DNA from: VAZQ01 sp036498625
GTDB taxonomy: Bacteria > Pseudomonadota > Alphaproteobacteria > Rhizobiales > Xanthobacteraceae
Assembly: GCA_036498625.1 (NCBI GenBank)
Contig: DASYFD010000404.1
Coordinates: forward strand, 1 to 9,033
Length of the DNA: 9,033 nucleotides
Direction of reading: 5' to 3'
The notes below the pieces were generated by a model. It had not been told where the DNA came from, made no database searches, and saw nothing but the letters and a program-made list of their open reading frames with translations. Both the position numbers and the translations under genes were made by a program. Position 1 is the first letter of the stretch. Every line of letters starts with the position of its first letter. Below, one piece after another: positions 1-7,050 of this stretch.

Positions 1-1
1 C

Positions 2-388
2 GGCCGCCCGCTCATCCGCATGAGCTTCAATTTCCACGACAACGACTACAAGCTCGCCGAATACATGGCCGGCGTGATCGGCCGCATCGCGCGCGCCATG
101 AACCCGACCGTGATGAGCTCGCCGGCGGCGCGGCGCGGCAATTACAACGTGGTGCCGTATCAATCGACCCATAATACCGGCGGCACCATGATGGGCGCCG
201 ATCCGGGCTCGAGCGTGCTCAACCGCTATCTGCAGTCATGGGACGCCGACAATCTGTTCGTGATGGGCGCCTCGGTGTTCCCGCAGAACCAGAGCTACAA
301 CCCGACCGGCTTCGTGGGCGCGCTCGCCTATTGGTCGGCCAACGCCATCACCACGCAATATTTGAAGCGGCCGGGACCGTTGATGTAG
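2..388 (+). CDS. GMC-family flavin-dependent oxidoreductase, C-terminal fragment (5' end outside window)
   Basis: This is the last ~128 residues of a GMC oxidoreductase, a family of FAD enzymes that oxidise alcohols, sugars or sugar acids. The reading frame is open from the first complete codon at position 2, so the first in-frame ATG (position 20) is internal and not a start. The fragment is the GMC C-terminal domain. The motif STHNTGGTMMG contains the usual catalytic histidine (codon 170-172). NLFVMGASVFPQ is the FAD-contacting strand, and SYNPTGFVGALAY supplies the second catalytic position as Asn (codon 299-301). A His/Asn pair is typical of the gluconate/sorbitol/choline dehydrogenase-like branch. 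The substrate cannot be told from this piece. Bacterial members often work in the periplasm with a small Tat-exported subunit and a cytochrome c. No such subunit adjoins it here, but a cytochrome c gene lies 3.1 kb downstream. The gene ends in TAG and is followed by about 400 bp of non-coding repeat DNA. Confidence 0.9.
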   Translation, partial: GRPLIRMSFNFHDNDYKLAEYMAGVIGRIARAMNPTVMSSPAARRGNYNVVPYQSTHNTGGTMMGADPGSSVLNRYLQSWDADNLFVMGASVFPQNQSYNPTGFVGALAYWSANAITTQYLKRPGPLM

Positions 389-394
389 CCGAGT

Positions 395-725
395 TGCGCT
401 CGTTGACGTAGCGGGCGGGCCACACCCTCGGAGTCATGCCGGCACTTGTTGCGGGCATCCACGTCTGGCGGCCAAGCCGCAAGCAAGGCGTGGGTGGCCG
501 GGACATCAGGGCGTTTACGCCCGTCTTCCGGCGCCTTAGCCGGCGCGCGGGCTATGCCCGGCCATGACGGTTAGGTCAACGGCTCGGGCCAACAACTCAG
601 GTCCTCGCGCACTCGCTCCTTCATCCGCACCTTTTACTGATAGGCCATCTGCGCTCGTTGATGTCGCGGCCCAGCCGCCCCTCTGAGTCATGCCGCACCA
701 AGTGCGGGCACCCACTCTTGCGGCC
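395..725. repeat. Intergenic region with two diverged copies of a dispersed repeat
   Basis: The 406 bp between the GMC gene and the GST gene hold no credible coding region. Two stretches about 254 bp apart are related: copy 1 at about 395-473 and copy 2 at about 650-725. Both begin TGCGCTCGTTGA (395-406 and 650-661), both carry GAGTCATGCCG (431-441 and 685-695), and both continue with GCGGGCA, CCAC and CGGCC in the same order, with substitutions and small indels between. The core, GTCATGCC followed by GCGGGCATCCACGTCT, resembles abundant intergenic palindromic repeats that I recall from Bradyrhizobium and Rhodopseudomonas genomes. That resemblance is from memory and was not searched. The stretch 570-649 between the copies shows nothing recognisable. 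Confidence 0.6.
433..568. repeat. Imperfect palindromic element with nested hairpins
   Basis: Copy 1 of the repeat sits at the left end of a long imperfect palindrome. The left arm starts GTCATGCCGGC (433-443). The right arm ends GCCCGGCCATGAC (556-568), whose complement reads GTCATGGCCGGGC. Inside, GGCATCCACGTCT faces GGCGTGGGTGGCC across a small hairpin (GCGG 468-471 with CCGC 477-480). Two further hairpins lie to the right: GGGCGT/ACGCCC with a 2-nt loop (509-522), and CCGGC/GCCGG (528-532 with 539-543). This nested architecture fits a REP/BIME-like or miniature non-autonomous element. It could also add to transcription termination after the GMC gene. Confidence 0.55.
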
Positions 726-794
726 GGCGTCGCAGAAACGTCACGATGCGCCCGTAGGCCAAGCGCATTGCTCCTCCCAGAAGCGAGACCTCCC

Positions 795-1418
795 ATGCCC
801 AATCTCACCCTCTACCACGCCGCCCCGTCGCGTTCCTCGATCGTGCATTGGATGCTCGAGGAGGTCGGCGAGCCTTATGACCTCCATCTCATGAGCCTGA
901 AGAAGGGCGACAACCGCGCGGCCGACTATCTCAAGGTCAACCCGATGGGAAAAGTGCCGGCGTTGCGCCATGGCGACGTCGTCATCACCGAGGCGGCGGC
1001 GATCTGCACCTATCTGGCCGATGCGTTTCCGCAGGCCAAGCTCAACGTCCCGGTGGGCGATCCGCGGCGCGGGCTCTATCTCAAGTGGCTGTTCTTCGGC
1101 CCGAGCTGCGTCGAGCCCGCGATGATGGACCACTTGTTCCCGCGCAAGGAGACCCCGCCGCGCGGCGCGCTCGGCTATGGGGATTACGACACGGTGATCG
1201 ACGTGCTGGCGCAGGCGGTCGGGCGCGGGCCCTATCTCATGGGCGAGCAATTCACCGCCGCCGACGTCGTGATCGGCTCGGGGCTGCGCTATGGCATGAT
1301 GTTCAAGGGCCTGCCGGAGCGGCCGGAATTCGTCGCCTATGCGGGCCGCGTGGCGGAGCGCCCGGCGGCCAAGCGCGCGACCCAGAAGGACCAGGAACTG
1401 GCGGCGGCGGCGGGTTGA
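795..1418 (+). CDS. Glutathione S-transferase-like protein
   Basis: The predicted protein has 207 residues, the usual size of a cytosolic GST. Such enzymes add glutathione to electrophilic compounds or catalyse glutathione-dependent isomerisation or dehalogenation. The N-terminal thioredoxin-like domain (about 1-78) starts LTLYHAAPSRSSIVHWMLEE, with Ser12 as the likely thiol-activating residue. It has the cis-proline loop NPMGKVPAL (Pro55) and the glutathione-binding turn TEAAA (Glu66), where the more usual Ser after Glu is Ala. The helical C-terminal domain carries the folding motif GEQFTAADVVIG. The frame is open back to 690, but I chose ATG 795 because the fold begins directly after it; the 35 extra residues would match nothing in GSTs and would run into repeat DNA. 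A weak purine-rich ribosome site (GAAGCGAG) lies 7 nt upstream. The natural substrate is unknown, and the gene stands alone between a repeat and unrelated genes. Confidence 0.88.
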   Translation: MPNLTLYHAAPSRSSIVHWMLEEVGEPYDLHLMSLKKGDNRAADYLKVNPMGKVPALRHGDVVITEAAAICTYLADAFPQAKLNVPVGDPRRGLYLKWLFFGPSCVEPAMMDHLFPRKETPPRGALGYGDYDTVIDVLAQAVGRGPYLMGEQFTAADVVIGSGLRYGMMFKGLPERPEFVAYAGRVAERPAAKRATQKDQELAAAAG

Positions 1419-1528
1419 GCCTGATCTCTTGCTGCAGATGTGGCATCGCGTCCGGGAGACCGCATTGCGCTTTGCGCCGCGGGGGTTACGATTGCGGATC
1501 GCGGGGGCGCCGCGACCGGAGGAGAATG

Positions 1529-2389
1529 ATGTTGTTTCGAAGTCTGCTCGGGGCTTTGGCGCTGGCTCTGCTGGGCGCCGGCGCGGCCGGAGCGCAAGGG
1601 CTTGTTCAAGGCGCATTCGATCAATCGAAATATCCCGACTGGAAGGGACAGTGGCTTCGCACCGGGCGCGGCAACGGCAACGCCTGGGATCCCACCAAGC
1701 CGATCGGGCTCGGCGAGCAGGCGCCGCTGACGCCGGAATACCAGGCGATCTACGAGGCGGCCCTCAAGGACGAGGAAGCCGGCGGGCAGGGCATCGATCC
1801 GACCTATCTGTGCGTTCCCTCCGGCATGCCGCGCGGGATGATCGCGGTGCTGCCGATGGAGATCATCATCACGCCGGAGACCACCTATGTGGCGCTCGAG
1901 CTCTTCAACATGCGCCGGCGCATCTATACCGACGGCCGCGATTTCCCGGCCAACCTCAAGCCGAGCTTCGCAGGCTATTCGATCGGCCACTGGGAGGACA
2001 GCAAAGGCACCGGCCGCTACGACCAGCTGGTGGTCGAGACGCGCGGCCTCAAGGGCCCGCACACCTATGACTCGAGCGGCGTCCCGTTCCACACCGACAA
2101 TCAGGCGGTGATCACGGAGCGGCTCTATTCCGACAAGGATGATCCCAACATCCTTCATAACGAGGTCACCACCATCGACCACGCCTTGACGCGGCCCTGG
2201 ACGGTGACGCGCGGCTACCACCGCGACTCGCGGCCGCGGCCGCTGTGGACCGAGACCTACTGCACCGAGGACAATCATCACGTGTTCATCGGCGGGCACA
2301 ACTACATCGTGAGCGGCGACGGCCATCTGATGCCGGCGCGCAAGGACCAGCCGCCGCCGGATCTGCGGAATTTCCAGACCGCGAAGTAA
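1529..2389 (+). CDS. Secreted protein of unknown function, paralogue A
   Basis: I do not recognise a named family for this 286-residue protein. It starts with a clear Sec signal peptide (MLFRSLLGALALALLGAG, probable cleavage after AGA at residue 22), so it should be periplasmic or secreted. The mature part begins with KYPDWKGQW and carries blocks shared with the next gene: CVPSGMPRGM (Cys95), RRIYTDGRDFP (from about 131), GYSIGHW, YDSSGVPFHTDNQ, PWTV, YCTEDN (Cys245) and the C-terminal KDQPPPD. The two cysteines are conserved in both paralogues and could form a disulfide. No membrane anchor, lipobox, haem or metal motif is obvious. ATG codons stand at 1526 and 1529 behind GGAGGAG (1518-1524). 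The second has the better spacing, and the choice changes only one residue. A small hairpin (TCGCGG/CCGCGA, 1499-1515) lies just before the ribosome site. Much longer upstream extensions of this frame are a shadow of the GST gene. Confidence 0.8.
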   Translation: MLFRSLLGALALALLGAGAAGAQGLVQGAFDQSKYPDWKGQWLRTGRGNGNAWDPTKPIGLGEQAPLTPEYQAIYEAALKDEEAGGQGIDPTYLCVPSGMPRGMIAVLPMEIIITPETTYVALELFNMRRRIYTDGRDFPANLKPSFAGYSIGHWEDSKGTGRYDQLVVETRGLKGPHTYDSSGVPFHTDNQAVITERLYSDKDDPNILHNEVTTIDHALTRPWTVTRGYHRDSRPRPLWTETYCTEDNHHVFIGGHNYIVSGDGHLMPARKDQPPPDLRNFQTAK

Positions 2390-2572
2390 GCATCGCCCTT
2401 GGCCTCGGTCAGCGAGATCGGCGGGTCCCGATTTCGCGCGAAAGAAAGATGAGATGACGGGCACGGCTGAGCCCCTCCCACCTGCGACAAAATCGGGCTA
2501 GGCTCGGGCCCATAGAACAACGAAAGCCCGGCGGCGCCAGTTGCGACCGCGGGCAAATCGAGGGAGGATGTC

Positions 2573-3415
2573 ATGCAGACCAAGAGCTCGATCGGCGCCG
2601 CCGTTCTGGCGGCGGCATTGCTGTTGCCGCTGATCGCCGCGGCCGAAGACGCCAAGAAATATCCGGATTGGGACGCGCTGTGGATCCGCGGCAGCCCGGT
2701 CGGCGCCTGGGATCCCGCCAATCCGCCGGGTCGCGGCCAGAAGCCGCCGCTCACGCCGGAGTTCCAGGCGATCTGGCAGGCCAATCTGGCCAAGCAGGCC
2801 AGGGGCGAGGAATTCGACATCAAGTCGACCTGCGGGCCGGTCGGCATGCCGCGGGTGATGACGCTCTACGAGCCGATCGAGATCATCGTGAAGCCGAAGA
2901 CCACCTACATGCTGGCGGAATCCATGAGCCCGATCCGCCGCATCTACACCGACGGACGCGACTGGCCGAAGATCGACGACCCGGCCTTCGTCGGCTATTC
3001 CATCGGCAAGTGGAGCGACCAGGCCAACAGCGGCACTTACGACACGCTCGAGATTGAGAGCCGCAACATGCGCGGTCCCCGCCTGATGGATTCGAGCGGA
3101 ATTCCGCTCCACCCGGACAACCAGACCGTGGTCAAGGAGAAGCTCTATCTCGATCCCAAGGATCCGGACATCCTGCGCAACGAGATCACCACCTTCGACC
3201 ACGCCTTCACCGAGCCCTGGAAGGTATCGCGGTTCTATCGCCGCGAGCACCATCCGATCTTCGAGGAATACAATTGCACCGAGGACAATCCCTGGCTGGC
3301 GATCGGGGGCGAACTGTATCTCAAGGACGCGCAGGGCTACATCATGCCGATCCAGAAGGATCAGCCGCCGCCGGATCCGAAATATTTCCAGAAGTACTGG
3401 CCGGCCAAGAAGTAA
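2573..3415 (+). CDS. Secreted protein of unknown function, paralogue B
   Basis: This 280-residue protein is a tandem paralogue of the preceding gene; by eye about half the residues match over the whole mature length. The Sec signal peptide (IGAAVLAAALLLPLIAAA) is probably cleaved after Ala24, before EDAKKYPDW. Shared blocks appear in the same order: WDPANPPG, PLTPEFQAIW, CGPVGMPRVM (Cys87), RRIYTDGRDWP (from about 123), GYSIGKW, MDSSGIPLHPDNQ, NEITTFDHAFTEPWKVSRFY, NCTEDN (Cys235) and KDQPPPDPKYFQ. The start is firm: AGGGAGG (2561-2567) lies 5 nt upstream of ATG, and the ATG at 2568 is out of frame. The gap to paralogue A is 183 bp with no clear terminator, so co-transcription is possible. 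No enzyme motif is recognised. Two diverged copies kept side by side suggest different ligands or a heteromeric partnership, which is inference. Confidence 0.82.
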   Translation: MQTKSSIGAAVLAAALLLPLIAAAEDAKKYPDWDALWIRGSPVGAWDPANPPGRGQKPPLTPEFQAIWQANLAKQARGEEFDIKSTCGPVGMPRVMTLYEPIEIIVKPKTTYMLAESMSPIRRIYTDGRDWPKIDDPAFVGYSIGKWSDQANSGTYDTLEIESRNMRGPRLMDSSGIPLHPDNQTVVKEKLYLDPKDPDILRNEITTFDHAFTEPWKVSRFYRREHHPIFEEYNCTEDNPWLAIGGELYLKDAQGYIMPIQKDQPPPDPKYFQKYWPAKK

Positions 3416-3423
3416 GGCTTGCT

Positions 3424-3462
3424 CGCCGCCTGCTGTCCCGCTTCGCAGGGCAGCAGGCGGCG
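3424..3462 (+). terminator. Strong GC-rich hairpin after paralogue B (possible terminator)
   Basis: CGCCGCCTGCTG (3424-3435) pairs perfectly with CAGCAGGCGGCG (3451-3462). The stem extends by CCC/GGG (3437-3439 with 3448-3450) past one bulged T, leaving an 8-nt loop. It begins only 8 nt after the stop codon. There is no good T-run (CATTGCCTTCG follows), so it may be a weak intrinsic terminator, a 3'-end stabiliser, or an element that uncouples expression of the cytochrome c gene. Confidence 0.5.
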
Positions 3463-3539
3463 CATTGCCTTCGCCCACGGATCATCGGCACACTTGCATC
3501 GGCACACAGGGCGAGACGAAATCGCTCAGGGAGGAAAAA

Positions 3540-3908
3540 ATGCATAGCTTGAGGTGGGGCGCCGTCGCAGGCGCCGGTTTGCTGTTCGGGCTCGCCGCCG
3601 CGGCCCTGGCGGCCGATGCGGATCATGGCAAGCAGGTGTTCCAGGCCTGCGTCGCCTGCCACTCCGACAAGGCCGACGCGCTCGGCCCGAGCCTCGTCGG
3701 CGTGCTCGGCCGCAAGGCCGGCTCGCGCGACGATTTCCGCTATTCGAACGCCATGATGCGGGCGGGCTTCACCTGGGACGCCGGCAATCTGCGCGAGTAT
3801 CTGGCCGATCCGCAGGCCAAGGTGAAGGGCAACCGCATGCCGTTCTCCGGGCTGAACGATCCCAAGGATGTCGACGACGTCATCGCCTATATCGGGACCC
3901 TGAAGTAG
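3540..3908 (+). CDS. Periplasmic class I cytochrome c (cytochrome c2/c550-like)
   Basis: This 122-residue monohaem cytochrome c carries electrons in the periplasm. The Sec signal peptide (WGAVAGAGLLFGLAAAALA) is probably cleaved near residue 24-25. The haem-attachment site is CVACH (37-41), with His41 as the proximal ligand. Met100 in GNRMPFSG is the likely distal ligand. The blocks GPSLVGVLGRKAGS, FRYSNAM and DVIAYIGTLK are typical of the mitochondrial-type c2/c550 group. The frame is open from 3465, but ATG 3540 is preferred: AGGGAGG (3528-3534) precedes it by 5 nt, and the signal peptide starts there. Hairpins lie on both sides, at 3424-3462 and 3933-3956, so it may be a separate transcript. 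Candidate partners in the window are the GMC dehydrogenase and the Tat-exported molybdenum hydroxylase; both pairings are inferred from context. Confidence 0.93.
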   Translation: MHSLRWGAVAGAGLLFGLAAAALAADADHGKQVFQACVACHSDKADALGPSLVGVLGRKAGSRDDFRYSNAMMRAGFTWDAGNLREYLADPQAKVKGNRMPFSGLNDPKDVDDVIAYIGTLK

Positions 3909-3932
3909 CTGTTCCGGGCCGCGGTGGCGCTC

Positions 3933-3956
3933 GGCGCTCGCCCCGGGACGAGCGCC
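3933..3956 (+). terminator. Hairpin downstream of the cytochrome c gene (candidate terminator)
   Basis: GGCGCTCG (3933-3940) and CGAGCGCC (3949-3956) form a perfect 8-bp stem around an 8-nt loop, 24 nt after the cytochrome c stop codon. No T-run follows (CCCGAACATC), so intrinsic termination is uncertain. Its place between an accessory gene and secG supports a transcript boundary. Confidence 0.45.
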
Positions 3957-4076
3957 CCCGAACATCGCGGGTAGAAATGCCCGTGGGGATCGTGTATTCA
4001 GCCGGTCGACCGCCTATATGAGCGGGCGGGGCAGTCGGCCCGGGCCGCTAGTTTTGAGGATTCCTCGAGCGAAACC

Positions 4077-4469
4077 ATGATCATACTTATCGTCATTCAT
4101 CTCATGGTGGTCCTCACCTTGATCGGCGTCGTGCTTTTGCAGAAGTCCGAGGGCGGCGGGCTCGGCATCGGCTCGACCGGCGGATTTCTCTCAAGCCGCG
4201 GCACCGCCAATGTGCTGACCCGGACCACCGCTTACCTGGCGCTGGCGTTCTTTGCGACCAGCCTGGCGTTGTCCTGGATCGCCAGCTTCGACCGCAAGCC
4301 GACCTCGATCCTCAATTCCGGGGCGCCCGCAGGCCAGACCCAGCCGGCAGCGCCGGGCAATGCGCCGCTCGCGCCCGGCGGCGGCGGGCTGCTCAAGCAA
4401 TTGCAAGGACAGGAGGCGCCGCAGTCGGCGCCGCCACCCGGCGGGCCGCAGGTGCCGCAGTCGCAGTAG
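4077..4469 (+). CDS. secG: Preprotein translocase subunit SecG
   Basis: SecG is the small accessory subunit of the SecYEG channel in the inner membrane; it assists SecA-driven protein export. The 130-residue product has the family layout. Transmembrane segment 1 spans about residues 2-21 (IILIVIHLMVVLTLIGVVLL). It is followed by the hallmark cytoplasmic loop QKSEGGGLGIG (22-32) and transmembrane segment 2 at about 51-70. After residue 71 comes a Pro/Gln/Gly/Ala-rich low-complexity tail of about 60 residues, longer than in E. coli SecG but common in alphaproteobacteria. The start is ATG 4077, which places the first membrane segment at the extreme N-terminus as expected. The ribosome site is weak (GAGCGA). 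The order secG then pyrG is a known alphaproteobacterial arrangement. tpiA, which often precedes secG, is absent here; a cytochrome c gene takes its place. Confidence 0.95.
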   Translation: MIILIVIHLMVVLTLIGVVLLQKSEGGGLGIGSTGGFLSSRGTANVLTRTTAYLALAFFATSLALSWIASFDRKPTSILNSGAPAGQTQPAAPGNAPLAPGGGGLLKQLQGQEAPQSAPPPGGPQVPQSQ

Positions 4470-4482
4470 CGCGAGGAGCAGA

Positions 4483-4511
4483 AAGGGCCGGGCAACCGGC
4501 CCTTCGGTTTT
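4483..4511 (+). terminator. Rho-independent terminator after secG
   Basis: AAGGGCCGG (4483-4491) pairs perfectly with CCGGCCCTT (4496-4504) around a GCAA tetraloop. The stem is followed by CGG and TTTT (4508-4511). It starts 13 nt after the secG stop codon. This is the clearest intrinsic terminator in the window and implies that pyrG has its own promoter in the following 166 bp, unless read-through occurs. Confidence 0.82.
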
Positions 4512-4583
4512 GTGCGCCCCGCCAGGCGGACGGGAGCGCAGGACTGACATGAGTAAAGCGCAGTAACGGTCGGAAACGAATGG

Positions 4584-4630
4584 TGAATTGCTCGATGCAC
4601 AGCGGCGAATTGTTTCTGGGTATGAATTGC
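4584..4630. promoter_or_regulatory. Three GAATTG motifs in the pyrG leader (possible operator)
   Basis: The 166-bp gap between the secG terminator and pyrG contains three near-identical octamers: TGAATTGC (4584-4591), CGAATTGT (4606-4613) and TGAATTGC (4623-4630). They are spaced 22 and 17 bp apart and are AT-richer than their surroundings. The pyrG promoter or a regulator-binding site must lie near here, but I cannot match the motif to a known regulator, and chance is a real alternative. No convincing -35/-10 pair was found. Confidence 0.2.
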
Positions 4631-4677
4631 CCCGCGCCCTCGTCGAATCGGCGCGCAGGCGTTAGAGGTTAGGCCCC

Positions 4678-6306
<1,629 letters not shown>

Positions 6307-6323
6307 CGGCCCCGGCGCGTGGA

Positions 6324-6485
6324 CTTTTCCCGGGCGCAGCGCAGCACGAAGCGCAGCGCAGCACGAAGCGAAGCGCAGTGGTGCGCTGCTGACCCGGGAT
6401 CGTTACGAGCTCGGAGGTTGGAACGATCCCGGATCTGCGGCGCGTCACTCCGCTTCGCTTCGTGCCGCCCCGCGTCCGGGAAAAG
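6324..6485. repeat. Long palindromic intergenic repeat element (about 160 bp)
   Basis: Almost the whole gap between pyrG and the next gene folds on itself. The outer arms 6324-6353 and 6456-6485 match at 26 of 30 positions as inverted repeats, starting CTTTTCCCGG on each strand. The middle arms 6368-6392 and 6434-6458 match at 20 of 25. The inner arms CCGGGATCGTT (6394-6404) and AACGATCCCGG (6422-6432) are perfect, around a 17-nt loop (6405-6421). The compensating changes between arms suggest the stem matters or is recent. The phrases GCAGCACGAAG and TGACCCGGGATC resemble a dispersed intergenic repeat that I recall from Bradyrhizobium-type genomes, unchecked here. It has no coding capacity. 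It could terminate pyrG transcription or act as a REP-like mobile element. Confidence 0.8.
6334..6367. repeat. Exact 17-bp tandem duplication inside the palindromic element
   Basis: GCGCAGCGCAGCACGAA occurs at 6334-6350 and again, identical, at 6351-6367, followed by a partial third copy (GCGAAGCGCAG). The duplication lengthens the left arm of the palindrome only; the right arm has no matching second copy. It therefore looks like a later slippage or recombination event within the element. Confidence 0.85.
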
Positions 6486-6497
6486 CATCAGCCCCCA

Positions 6498-6526
6498 ATT
6501 TCAGCCTCGCGGTTCCGTGCTATCCT
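6498..6526 (+). promoter_or_regulatory. Weak candidate promoter for the molybdenum hydroxylase operon
   Basis: TATCCT (6521-6526) could serve as a -10 box, with ATTTCA (6498-6503) at 17-bp spacing as a poor -35 box. It lies just downstream of the palindromic element and 21 bp before the start codon of the [2Fe-2S] subunit, so the leader would be short. The match to the sigma-70 consensus is partial, and the call rests mainly on position. Confidence 0.2.
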
Positions 6527-6547
6527 CGCCGCAAACGGAGAACCGCC

Positions 6548-7009
6548 ATGCAGGTCACACTTCACGTCAACGGCAAGGCGCAGGCGATCGAGGTCGACGA
6601 TCCCGGCATGCCGCTGTTGTATGCCTTGCGGGATGATCTCGGCTTGAGCAATCCGCGCTTCGGCTGCGGGCTCGGGCAATGCGGGGCCTGCACCGTGCAT
6701 GTGGACGGGCGCGCGGTGCGCTCCTGCGTGACGCCGGCCGCCGCAGTGGCGGGCCGGCAGATCACCACGCTCGCGGGGCTCGGCACCCCCGAGCATCCGC
6801 ATCCGGTGCAAGCGGCCTGGATCGAGGAGCAGGTGAACCAATGCGCCTATTGCATCAACGGCTGGATCATGACGGCAGCCGAGTTGCTGGCGCATAATCC
6901 GCATCCGACCGAGCCCGAGATCAAGGATGCGCTGGGCGACCTGATCTGCCGCTGCGGCACCCACGCCGCCGCCTTGCGCGCCGTCAAGCGCGCCGCCCAA
7001 TCGGCCTGA
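6548..7009 (+). CDS. (2Fe-2S)-binding small subunit of a molybdenum hydroxylase (IorA/NicA-like)
   Basis: This 153-residue protein is the electron-transfer subunit of a xanthine oxidase-family enzyme. It carries electrons from the molybdenum centre of the partner subunit through two [2Fe-2S] clusters. The N-terminal plant-ferredoxin-like domain has Cys40, Cys45, Cys48 (FGCGLGQCGACTV) and Cys60 (RSC). The C-terminal helical domain has QCAYCINGWIM (Cys99, Cys102) and LICRCGTH (Cys134, Cys136). All eight cluster ligands are present. The common QCGYC reads QCAYC here, a mild change; Gln98, which in relatives contacts the pterin cofactor, is kept. The start ATG has GGAG 7 nt upstream. The large subunit begins 11 nt after the stop codon, so the two are surely co-transcribed. 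No FAD subunit gene lies between them, as in isoquinoline 1-oxidoreductase and nicotinate dehydrogenase, which use cytochromes rather than NAD. There is no signal peptide; such subunits are thought to be exported by hitch-hiking with the Tat partner. Confidence 0.93.
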   Translation: MQVTLHVNGKAQAIEVDDPGMPLLYALRDDLGLSNPRFGCGLGQCGACTVHVDGRAVRSCVTPAAAVAGRQITTLAGLGTPEHPHPVQAAWIEEQVNQCAYCINGWIMTAAELLAHNPHPTEPEIKDALGDLICRCGTHAAALRAVKRAAQSA

Positions 7010-7020
7010 GGGCGAGCGCC

Positions 7021-7050
7021 ATGAACAAGACCGACATGAACCAGACCGAC
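7021..7050 (+). repeat. 15-bp tandem repeat at the start of the large-subunit gene
   Basis: ATGAACAAGACCGAC (7021-7035) is followed by ATGAACCAGACCGAC (7036-7050), differing at one base, and then by a third in-frame ATG at 7051. The protein begins MNKTDMNQTDMSRE. The ribosome site GAGGG fits the first ATG best (8 nt). The repeat changes only the region before the twin-arginine motif, so all three starts would keep Tat targeting. Confidence 0.8.

Noticed and set aside
395..725. Repeats in the first gap considered as a CRISPR array
   Set aside because: There are only two imperfect copies, with about 180 bp between them and no regular spacers. No cas genes are present.
536..808. Minus-strand frame of 90 codons in the first intergenic gap
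   Set aside because: It runs across palindromic repeat DNA, matches no family and has no evident ribosome site.
1085..1528. Long N-terminal extension of paralogue A overlapping the GST gene
   Set aside because: The added residues are an out-of-frame reading of the GST gene. The ribosome site at 1518-1524 and the signal peptide place the start at 1526/1529.
2498..3478. Minus-strand open frame of 326 codons opposite paralogue B
   Set aside because: It is a shadow of the plus-strand gene, which has a signal peptide, a strong ribosome site and a clear paralogue next door.
4549..4566. Five-codon open frame (MSKAQ) in the pyrG leader, considered as a leader peptide
   Set aside because: It is too short, has no good ribosome site, no run of regulatory codons and no attenuator hairpin after it.
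6324..6485. Palindromic element considered as an insertion sequence
   Set aside because: No transposase frame fits inside 160 bp and no target-site duplication was evident. A non-autonomous repeat is the better description.
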